Origin: Neptunomonas sp.
GTDB lineage: Bacteria > Pseudomonadota > Gammaproteobacteria > Pseudomonadales > Balneatricaceae
Direction of reading: 5' to 3'
Length of the DNA: 8,454 nucleotides
Assembly (NCBI GenBank): GCA_004195305.1
Contig: SDWN01000110.1
Coordinates: 1 to 8,454 of the forward strand
Under the pieces are notes generated by a model that did no database searches, was not told the origin of the DNA, and saw nothing but the letters and a program-made list of their open reading frames with translations. This document shows, piece after piece, positions 1-6,400 of the stretch; the first letter of the stretch is position 1, and each line of letters opens with the position of its first letter. The position numbers and the translations under genes were made by a program.

Positions 1-19
1 AGATGTGTATAAGAGACAG
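1..19 (+). other. Tn5 mosaic end / Nextera adapter (artefact)
   Basis: The first 19 bases, AGATGTGTATAAGAGACAG, are exactly the Tn5 transposase mosaic end used in tagmentation libraries. They lie at the very edge of the window and interrupt the integrase reading frame that starts at base 20. This is read-derived adapter left on a contig end, not part of the genome. Confidence 0.96.
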
Positions 20-758
20 CTTCAGGCAACTGCCTAATCAGACGGATCGCCTCTCTGGACAGTGGCACATGGCGCGCATAACCGTTCTTAGTGTCGTGCA
101 GGCTCGCCACCCGCTTATCTAAATCCACCGTCTCGCTGGTCAGGGTACAGATCTCCCCTACCCGCATCGCCGTTTCTATGGCGAACAGGAACGCGATAGC
201 GGTGATCTGCTGCTTGGTCTTGGCGGGCGTATCGCGGTTATAGGTTAGCGCAATCAGTACCTGGTCGATCTCGGCCTGACTGATGCGCCTGTCGCGCGGC
301 GGTGGATCCTTTGGCCGTTGCAAATCGGTCATCGGGTTGTGCGCCATCCAGCGCCAGCGCCGCGCCTGGGTAAAGCAGTGACTCATCAGGTTCAGCTCGC
401 GGTTCACGCTGGACGATTGCACATCCTTGAGCCGTAGTTTGATCCAATCCTCCAGATCCTAGCGCGCGATCACGGCCAGGCGCCGATCCGCCAGCGGATA
501 GGTGCAAAACTTATTCAGACGGATGGCTTCCCAGCGCTCGCCCTTCTTGCCTGTTGATATCTCGTCGCGGTAGCGCTCAAACAGATCCTTGAGTTGCTTC
601 TGCTCGCCTTCGGTTTTTCCGGTACCCGCGTCAGCTTCCATTGCCGTAGCCCAAGTCCGAGCCTGTGTCTTGGTGTCGAAGGTTTTGGTTTTACGACCCG
701 CCTTCGGGCCAAGCTGGCACTGCCAGCGACCGCTCTCTTGTTTCTTGAATGTCGCCAT
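20..758 (-). pseudogene. int: Phage-type tyrosine recombinase (integrase), in-frame amber codon, 3' end cut by contig edge
   Basis: A site-specific recombinase that would catalyse integration and excision of a phage or island. The start (ATG at 756-758) opens with MATFKKQESGRWQCQL, the usual arm-DNA-binding start of phage integrases, followed by the TFDTKTQARTWA motif. A core-binding domain continues after the stop (DLEDWIKLRL, VNRELNLMSH). The catalytic domain begins around codon 160 and shows the first catalytic Arg (ETAMRVGEI) and the beta-hairpin Lys (DTKNGYARHVPLS). The HxxR, second His and Tyr nucleophile lie beyond the window edge; 246 codons are visible of roughly 320-400 usual for the family. 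Codon 100 is TAG (459-461); the frame and family similarity continue straight through it, so this is a nonsense change in a once-intact gene (CAG to TAG would suffice) or, less likely, a read-through codon. The attachment-like region lies directly upstream. Confidence 0.88.
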
Positions 759-777
759 GGTGATTTAGTCGCTCTCA

Positions 778-813
778 ACTAGATTCTAGTAAGGACTCTA
801 GTCGTTTTCTAGT
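778..813. promoter_or_regulatory. Cluster of CTAGT half-sites upstream of the integrase
   Basis: ACTAG at 778-782 and CTAGT at 786-790, 798-802 and 809-813. The first pair forms an inverted repeat with a 3-nt centre; the CTAGT copies are 12 and 11 bp apart, about one helical turn, so they would present the same face of the DNA. The cluster starts 19 bp before the integrase ATG. I infer binding sites for an integrase autoregulator, excisionase or repressor; no -10/-35 pair stands out. Confidence 0.4.
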
Positions 814-912
814 AGGCCCAACTAAAAAGATACAATAAGTAGCGAGATCTTGCGAGAAACGAAAATTCGATAAAACAGCTGAAATCCTTGTATGGCGGGG
901 CTTTGCGATGTT

Positions 913-925
913 TTTAAAGGTTTTA
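913..925 (+). repeat. TTTAAAGG-TTTTA repeat, left of the att core
   Basis: TTTAAAGGTTTTA, 22 bp to the left of the tRNA-derived core. It matches the copy at 981-994 except for one extra G. Together they look like arm-type integrase sites flanking the core; this function is inferred from position. Confidence 0.45.
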
Positions 926-947
926 CGAAAGGAGTTAAAACAGAAGA

Positions 948-971
948 TGGTGCCCGGAGCCGGACTTGAAC
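948..971 (-). other. attP: Attachment-site core: 3' end of a tRNA-Leu(UAA)-like gene
   Basis: Read on the minus strand, these 24 bp give the T-loop (TTCAAGT), the 3' side of the T-stem (CCGGC), the 3' acceptor strand (TCCGGGC), a discriminator A and an encoded CCA. This ending fits tRNA-Leu(UAA) of gammaproteobacteria. The 5' T-stem strand is not complementary (CCTTG in place of the expected GCCGG) and no D-arm or anticodon arm precedes it, so it is not a functional tRNA. A tRNA 3' end close to an integrase gene is the classic att core of tyrosine-recombinase elements. Confidence 0.75.
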
Positions 972-980
972 AAGGCTGTA

Positions 981-994
981 TTTAAAGGGTTTTA
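981..994 (+). repeat. TTTAAAGGG-TTTTA repeat, right of the att core
   Basis: TTTAAAGGGTTTTA, 9 bp to the right of the core, same orientation as the copy at 913-925. A shorter partial copy, TTTAAAG, follows at 1012-1018. Repeats on both sides of a tRNA-derived core suggest the P and P' arms of an attP. Confidence 0.45.
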
Positions 995-1489
995 AGCCGC
1001 ATTCAAGTCGATTTAAAGTCGCCGATAAAAAAACACCCAGGGAAGCTGCAAACTTTTGTGATATTTCATGGGCTTAGAAAATGCAAAAAAGGCCATGTCA
1101 TCGTTAGCTGCTGCCGCAGACCCGATACGGTCAGAGACCTCTATCGACACAAACAGCCCCCTAGTCTTTCTTAGGCTACGGCCGCTGTTGCTAGGTGTTC
1201 TCGGATACCTGGCCGCAGCATCACGCCTCAGACGGTTACCCTCAAAACTTCAGCGGGCCGGTATCGCAGATACACTAAGACTTTTCAGCCTTATGACCAT
1301 GTTAGTTGATGGCAGTTTAGTCAGTGGAAGAATGGTGAATTAAGCGCACCCAAGCCCCCTTCTCTATTGTGATTTGATTTATACCCCATCAGCACTAAAA
1401 TTAACTGCAGGATTTTTGTAATGATGCAGTACTAGCGATAGCTAGGTGATGGACCATAACCTTTTTTGTACTTGTTGCTGAGGTGGAGC

Positions 1490-1657
1490 ATGATCCCTAA
1501 CTCTATTTATGAATCCCTTCCTGTCATATACATCCTATGCGGACTAGCTGTTCTTTTTAATCTTGATCATGCCTTAGGAACCATGTCTGGATTAATCTTA
1601 GTTACTCTTTCCATGATGGTTTCAGTCATGCGCTACAACAACAGGCGAGCAACCTAG
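1490..1657 (+). CDS. Small two-helix membrane protein (55 aa), unknown function
   Basis: ATG at 1490 is preceded by GAGGTGG (1480-1486), a good Shine-Dalgarno with about 6 nt spacing; this decides the start over an in-frame TTG at 1466. The 55-residue product begins MIPNSIYESLPVIY and has two hydrophobic segments, about residues 10-25 and 31-47, joined by a short turn with Asp26 and His27. It ends in a basic tail (RYNNRRAT), so by the positive-inside rule the C-terminus, and probably the N-terminus too, would face the cytoplasm. I do not recognise a named family, though short proteins of this shape are common near integrative elements. It lies alone on the plus strand with a hairpin just downstream. 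Real gene likely; role unknown. Confidence 0.6.
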   Translation: MIPNSIYESLPVIYILCGLAVLFNLDHALGTMSGLILVTLSMMVSVMRYNNRRAT

Positions 1658-1664
1658 CTGAGTT

Positions 1665-1685
1665 ACAGTTCAGCACTGAAACTGT
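1665..1685 (+). terminator. Hairpin after the small membrane gene
   Basis: ACAGTTCAG (1665-1673) and CTGAAACTGT (1676-1685) pair with one bulged A, giving a 9-bp stem, 7 nt past the stop codon of the 55-aa gene. No T-run follows, so it is either a weak terminator or an mRNA 3' stabiliser. Confidence 0.35.
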
Positions 1686-1800
1686 CATCAGTATTGGGGC
1701 TAAGAGCTGAATTCTTTAGAGCTCTGGGTTTACGTCCGCATGTAGATTAAGTAGCCGGCTGCGGCGAACGTTGGACAAGTTCTTTTTAAGTAACGGCGTC

Positions 1801-1828
1801 AGACCGTTAGGGGCCTCTTCCCCTGTCT
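1801..1828. other. Nested hairpin
   Basis: AGGGG (1809-1813) pairs with CCCCT (1820-1824) over a 6-nt loop, and AGAC (1801-1804) can pair with GTCT (1825-1828), leaving a 4-nt bulge. It lies in the gene-free gap between the two small membrane genes. Possible RNA structure; no function assigned. Confidence 0.25.
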
Positions 1829-1868
1829 CGTATCTGCTGCAACAACTAACTCCGACACAGCCCAAGAA

Positions 1869-1903
1869 AAGGGGCCAACGCACTTTCTCCGCCCCTTCCT
1901 TTT
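1869..1903 (+). terminator. Possible terminator hairpin before the second small gene
   Basis: AAGGGGC (1869-1875) is complementary to GCCCCTT (1891-1897) over a 15-nt loop, with a pyrimidine tail CCTTTT (1898-1903). The long loop and short T-run make it a weak candidate. It could end transcription arriving from the 55-aa gene. Confidence 0.3.
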
Positions 1904-1929
1904 AGCTTCCGCCATGAGATACTGAGCCC

Positions 1930-2103
1930 ATGGAAATAATCATCCTCCCAATTAACCTCATGCTTCTCGCTGCCCTGGTTGTCTTTTGTGGCGGAGTTGT
2001 TCCTCGCCGTCATCAAAACTGGACTACCGTCTGCGGCTTCTCCATCGGCATGCCCGCCTTCGTCATTATCGGCAGCGGGCTTCTCGGACTCCTTTTCGGT
2101 TAA
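1930..2103 (+). CDS. Small two-helix membrane protein (57 aa), unknown function
   Basis: A short frame from ATG (1930) to TAA (2101-2103). The 57-residue product starts MEIIILPINLMLLAALVVF and has two hydrophobic segments, about residues 3-24 and 34-56, around a basic loop (PRRHQNW, residues 25-31). That layout predicts a helical hairpin with the loop in the cytoplasm, the reverse of the 55-aa protein upstream if both follow the positive-inside rule. The region before the ATG has only a weak purine stretch (TGAG), so the start is not firmly set. It is convergent with the truncated phage gene on the other strand, with 8 bp between the stop codons. Length, composition and position suggest a real gene, but I know no family and assign no function. 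Confidence 0.5.
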   Translation: MEIIILPINLMLLAALVVFCGGVVPRRHQNWTTVCGFSIGMPAFVIIGSGLLGLLFG

Positions 2104-2118
2104 CTCATTCGTTAACCG
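2097..2118. terminator. Inverted repeat spanning two convergent stop codons
   Basis: CGGTTAAC (2097-2104) and GTTAACCG (2111-2118) form a perfect 8-bp stem with loop TCATTC. The TAA of the plus-strand small gene and the TAA of the minus-strand gene each lie inside one arm. Probably a shared bidirectional terminator or 3'-end structure, although there is no T-run. Confidence 0.45.
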
Positions 2119-2798
2119 CGGTACTTCTCAGTCGCCAGCTTGGTGAGCCTGTTCTTTTGCATCTGCAGCACATCCAGTCTCCGCCGCTTCTCTTCACCCG
2201 TCAGGTTCGACTTACGCGCCAGCTTCATCTTGGTGTTGATAGTGGATAGCTTCTGCTGGATCCTGTTGAGTAGCTTGCGGTACCGCAACTCTTGACCGTG
2301 TTCCTGCTGCAGCTCCTTGGCCTGGTCAAACTCGCCCATCTTGCGGAAGTTGTTGATGTCGGCCTGAATCCGGCTCACCTCGCGCAGATCTTCGTAGAAC
2401 TGCGTCTGGTACTTGGCGTACCCGGGTAGCTCCAGGTCTCGATAGAATCGACGGAAAGGCTGATACTCTGACCATGCCTTATCCGGCTGGGTCTCGCCCA
2501 TCATCGATTTAGCGATCACATCGTTGCTCGCCACCACCCGCTCACCCAGCCAGCCCAAATAGCCACCCACCAGGTAATCGATCTGGACAGGGCTAAGTAC
2601 TAGGCCTGATTCCTTGCCGAACAGCGCACCCATCGTATTGACGGTGGCTTTCGATGCCAGCTTAGCAAACTCACTGGTTCCTGAGTGATGTCGGTTTTCG
2701 GGGCTTAGCCGCTGCATCCCTGCCGATTCGATATGCCGCCCGGTGAAGTTATCCCGGTTCGAATAGACATCAAGTAATGGTACACCTATCTGTGGCAT
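2112..2798 (-). CDS. C-terminal fragment of a large phage-type polyvalent protein (LPD38-like), 5'-truncated
   Basis: The first ATG in the frame is at 2796-2798 (228 aa); a TTG at 2844-2846 would give 244 aa, but it lies inside a tRNA fragment and is unlikely. The segments PMPQIGVPLLDVYSNRDNFT, the stretch GRHIESAGMQRLSPENR just after it, and SPVQIDYLVGGYLGWLGE resemble the domain near the C-terminus of very large phage and island proteins (large polyvalent protein domain 38). Those proteins often exceed 1000 residues. The last ~110 residues are charged and helical, probably coiled coil. The homologous-looking sequence begins almost at the tRNA-Asn fragment and no ribosome binding site precedes either start, so I infer that most of the gene was lost by recombination at that junction. 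The family call is from memory of the motif pattern and is moderate; the truncation is better supported. Confidence 0.6.
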   Translation of the reverse strand: MPQIGVPLLDVYSNRDNFTGRHIESAGMQRLSPENRHHSGTSEFAKLASKATVNTMGALFGKESGLVLSPVQIDYLVGGYLGWLGERVVASNDVIAKSMMGETQPDKAWSEYQPFRRFYRDLELPGYAKYQTQFYEDLREVSRIQADINNFRKMGEFDQAKELQQEHGQELRYRKLLNRIQQKLSTINTKMKLARKSNLTGEEKRRRLDVLQMQKNRLTKLATEKYRG

Positions 2799-2817
2799 TG
2801 GATTGAAACAATCTACT

Positions 2818-2856
2818 CTCCGGCTGGACTCGAACCAGCGACCCAATGATTAACAG
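2818..2856 (-). other. att: tRNA-Asn(GUU) 3' fragment, probable attachment-site junction
   Basis: On the minus strand: anticodon loop CTGTTAA (2856-2850, anticodon GTT), 3' anticodon stem TCATT, variable loop GGGTC, a perfect T-arm (GCTGG, loop TTCGAGT, CCAGC; 2839-2823), then CGGAG of the acceptor strand. After 2818 the sequence leaves the expected GAGCCA ending. The bases upstream of the loop (TGGTT) do not pair with TCATT, and no D-arm or 5' acceptor strand is present. Starting at the anticodon loop is typical for tyrosine-recombinase crossover in tRNA genes, so this is read as one half of an att site. Confidence 0.75.
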
Positions 2857-3071
2857 AACCAGGAACAGTCGGAATCGGCTGCTCTAAGTGGAAGAAGGTG
2901 GAGGGGTATTCTTATCGTTATGGTTGGGAGCGCCTGAATCCGAACCTATACCGAACTTTATCTAGCCGCATTTCCGAACTGGCCCAAGATAAGTCGAAGA
3001 ACACCCAGAGACTTCTGTTCCCGAACTCGGAGCGAGTGTCGAGCTTTGAACATTCACAAACGGCGGCGTAA
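2850..3071 (+). other. Open-frame scrap of unknown origin
   Basis: A frame open for 73 codons after a TGA at 2847-2849, ending with TAA at 3069-3071. It has no ATG; a GTG near 2900 is the only possible start. The translation is hydrophilic and protein-like (for example YSYRYGWERLNPNLYRTLSS), but I recognise no family. It begins next to the tRNA-Asn junction, so it may be the 3' end of a gene cut by recombination. Could also be chance. Confidence 0.25.
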
Positions 3072-3415
3072 GTTTCAGTTGTGTACTTAGGCTGGAGTGC
3101 GGGGAAGCGGGCTTTTTGGATCTGGCTGGTGTCACGCAATCTCTGCTTTCAGGGGGCGCGTCCGATGCTCTTACACTGGTTGATCTCGCTCCTGACCGGA
3201 ACGTTATCGATGTTGTAGAGGTAATCCGCAAAGTGTTGCCGACTTTAGCCTACACTTCAGGCTGGCATCACCAACTCCACCACAAGTCCGCAATTAAAAT
3301 AGCCACCATATACGGCGAACGCTTCTACTATCGAGATAGTAACGCTTTAACGCGCTTTACTTTGGCATTTAATCAGGGCTTTAGTGCACGCTTTTATCCT
3401 ATCCAAGGTATATCT
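3050..3415 (+). other. Upstream region of the subtilase, open in its frame
   Basis: The subtilase frame stays open back to a TGA at 3047-3049, 122 codons before the chosen start, with TTG at 3116 as an early possible start. The extra translation is not like a secretion signal and would place the real signal peptide internally, so I exclude it from the gene. It may be a remnant of another gene. No clear -10/-35 pair is visible. Confidence 0.35.
3327..3340. promoter_or_regulatory. Inverted repeat upstream of the subtilase
   Basis: ACTATC-GA-GATAGT, 6-bp perfect arms with a 2-bp centre, ending 75 bp before the subtilase ATG. Its size and place fit an operator for a dimeric regulator, but nothing else in the window names the regulator. 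Confidence 0.3.
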
Positions 3416-6400
3416 ATGATGGCTAAAAAAAGGTTCGTGTTGTGGCTATTAGCGACACTCCTCTATCTTGCAGTGGTATCGGTTTCAGCGAACCCCGTGG
3501 GTTTAGCTACAAAAGCAGGATCTGAATTTCATAAGATTGAGGCCAAGTTAAAGAAAGGGGGGAAGTTGCCAGTCATCGTAGAGCTTAATGTAGACTGGCG
3601 TCCTGAAGGACGATTGGCTCGCCAGTTGGCGAGAGAAAGACAGGTCAGTGGAATTAAACGCGCACAAGAAAGGGTGCAGCTTGCCATTAGCAATATTCAT
3701 TTTGGAAGAACCAAGCGCTTCAAGCACCTCCCTTTCATGGCGCTGGAGGTGGATCAGCAGATCCTCGAAAGGCTCTCGAGAAATCCGTATGTTAAAGATA
3801 TCAGTGAGGATAGTCTTAGCCAACCGACCTTGGTCGCCAGTTCTCCACTCGTCGGGGCAAATACTGCTTGGGAGCTTGGTTATTCTGGTGACGGTCAGGC
3901 TGTCGTAATTCTTGATACCGGTGTTGAATCCAGTCACAGTTTTTTTGGTGGATCGGTGGCTCATGAGGCTTGTTTTTCTAGTTCAAACTCGTCACAAGGC
4001 GCTACTACTGCTTGCCCAAACGGCCTAGAAAGCCAAGTTGGCCCAGGAGCAGCTGCGCCCCCTGATGAAAACATCAGCGGACGCGGTCACGGTACTCATG
4101 TGGCAGGCATCAGTGCTGGACGTAGCTCAAGTTTTTCAGGTGTTGCCAGGGGCGCAGATATAATTGCGATACAGGTTTTCTCTAAGTTCCCGGCTTCGTC
4201 GTGTAGTGGCAGGAGTGCGTGTATGATGTCTTACACGTCAGACCAAATGCTCGCCCTTGAGCATGTATATTCATCACTGCGTAACTCATTTGCTTTTGAG
4301 ATTGCTGCGGTAAACATGAGCCTAGGAGGAGCAGATAGCCACCCGAGCTATTGCGACGCTTCGCTAATGAAGGCCGCTATTGATCAACTAAGGTCAGTCA
4401 ATATAGCTACGGTTGTTGCGTCTGGAAACGATGGATTCATAGGCGGTTTAAGTTCGCCCGCCTGTATATCGAGTGCAATCAGTGTTGGTTCTACAACAAA
4501 ATCAGACACGGTCTCCCGCTTTTCCAATAGTGCCTCTTTTCTGGATCTGCTGGCACCGGGTGAGACTATTAACTCCTCTACACTTGGAAATGGCTTTGGA
4601 CTCAAGATGGGAACATCGATGGCCGCTCCTCAGGTGACCGGTGCCATTGCGGTCCTAAAGTCAAAAATTTCTAATGCAACGGTCGCCCAGGTGGTTAATG
4701 CTCTAGTTACCAGTGGGCTCAGCGTGACCGATACGCGCAATGGGGTAACGAAACCTAGGATTCGCGTAGACCAGGCTTTATCAGTTTTGACGGCGACGGG
4801 GCCAGGGCACCTCCAAGTCGAAGGTCCGAGCTTTCTTTCTATTACTGGCAAACAGGGCGGTCTATTTACTCCGGCCAGCCAAAGTTACATTCTCACAAAT
4901 ATTGGCGGTGCACCGCTTAGCTGGGAGGTCAGAATAAGCCAAGAAGCAGAGTCTCTGGGCTGGCAGAGCGGAAGCCAAATGTTAGGAATGTTGAGTGCTG
5001 GACAATCTGTCACAGTGGATCATTTGGTCCCAAACGAAGCAAATTCCCTAAGTGTGGGTCGTTATACCAGCACTTTTGACTTCGTCAACCTGTCAAATAA
5101 TATCGGTAATTTCTACTTAGTTGACGTTTTATTGAATGTGCAGGAACCGGGACCGGACAACGTAGCACTCGTCCAGAATGACAAGTTTAATAATAGCATC
5201 TTCTTGCCTCAGTCTTCTGGCTCGATAACTGGATCAAACATCAGTGCAGAACTGGAGAGTCAGGAACCGCAGCATGGAGGAAATGCAGGTGGCTCTTCGG
5301 CCTGGTGGTCTTGGACGGCACCGGCCGATGGCGAAGCCACCTTTGATACCCTTGGTAGCAATTTTGATACACTACTGGCAGCCTATGTTGGCACTACCCT
5401 CGCCGATCTGCAGCAGATTTCGAGTAACAATGATATCAGTGATAGCTCTAATGCGAGCCGTATCCCTTTTTCAGTTGTGTCGGGCACAACATATTATATC
5501 GCGGTAGATGGCGTGGCGGGAACCTCTGGCGATATTTTGCTCAACTGGAGCTTTGCCCCGAGCATATCCGAATTTAATCCACTTACGGTAACGCCTGCTA
5601 CGGGGCTCTCATCAGCTGGAAACGTGGGTGGACCGTTTAGTCCAAACAGCGTCCAGTATTCACTGACCAACGTTAGCTCGGAGTCAATAACCTACGAAGT
5701 GTCGAACTTGCCAGAGTGGTTATCGATATCAAGCGCTAGCGGCGCAATTAGCCCAGGAGCGAGTACATCGGTTACTTTGACTGTTAATACCACAGCAGAG
5801 AGTTTAACAGCGGGTAATTACCAGTCCGACTTAAGGTTCAATGACATCGTGCGGGCACAGTCGTTGCTGGTAAATCCATTATCCGTCGCTAATGATGATT
5901 TTTCCTCGGCCACATTAATTAGTGGTTCTACGGCCAGTATCATGTCCTCAAATATAGGAACTACTTCCGAACCAGAGGAACCACTGCATGCTGGCATCTC
6001 CGGTGGAAAGTCCGTTTGGTGGCGTTGGGTGGCACCGACTGACAGTCTTATTAACGTCGAAACCACTGGCAGTGACTTTGATACGCTGCTGGGTATATAC
6101 ACGGGGCCTGCACTAAATACGCTTACCATGGTTGCCGCCAACGATGATTCAGGCAGTGGGTTACAGAGTAAAGTAGTATATTTAGCCCAGGCGGGAGCAA
6201 CTTATCACATTGCTGTTGACGGCTACGGAGGTGAGCAGGGTGCGATTAAACTTTCAATACTGCCCGACTTCGACGGCGATGGCATACCGGACGTTTCAGA
6301 TTCTGATGATGACAACGATGGTATGAGTGATGTTTGGGAAGAGGAGTTTGGCCTTAATCCGAAAGACCCTTCAGACGCGTTGGATGATAATGATGAAGAT

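Larger units (their letters stand above)
814..1489. other. Long stretch without a convincing gene
   Basis: Apart from the att core and its flanking repeats, I see no gene I can support. An open frame at 1068-1343 (91 codons, plus strand) has no ribosome binding site, no recognisable motif and an Arg/Leu-rich composition; I treat it as chance. A perfect 5-bp stem (CTAGC-GATA-GCTAG) lies at 1432-1445, just before the small gene that starts at 1490. Confidence 0.5.

Noticed and set aside
1..19. Genuine Tn5 transposon end
   Set aside because: Only the hyperactive mosaic-end sequence is present, at the exact contig edge, with no IS50 sequence or target duplication. Adapter is the simpler explanation.
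1068..1343. 91-codon plus-strand open frame
   Set aside because: No ribosome binding site, no motif, Arg/Leu-rich translation without a consistent hydrophobic pattern, and it lies in att-region DNA. Likely chance.
2857..2890. Possible intact tRNA-Asn interrupted by an insertion (D-arm-like TTAGAGCAGCCGA upstream on the minus strand)
   Set aside because: No 5' acceptor strand or complete D-arm is found, and the anticodon stem does not pair. The 3' fragment alone is supported.
2962..3231. Minus-strand open frame of 89 codons
   Set aside because: Ser/Thr/Arg-rich translation typical of the antisense of another frame; no start signal.
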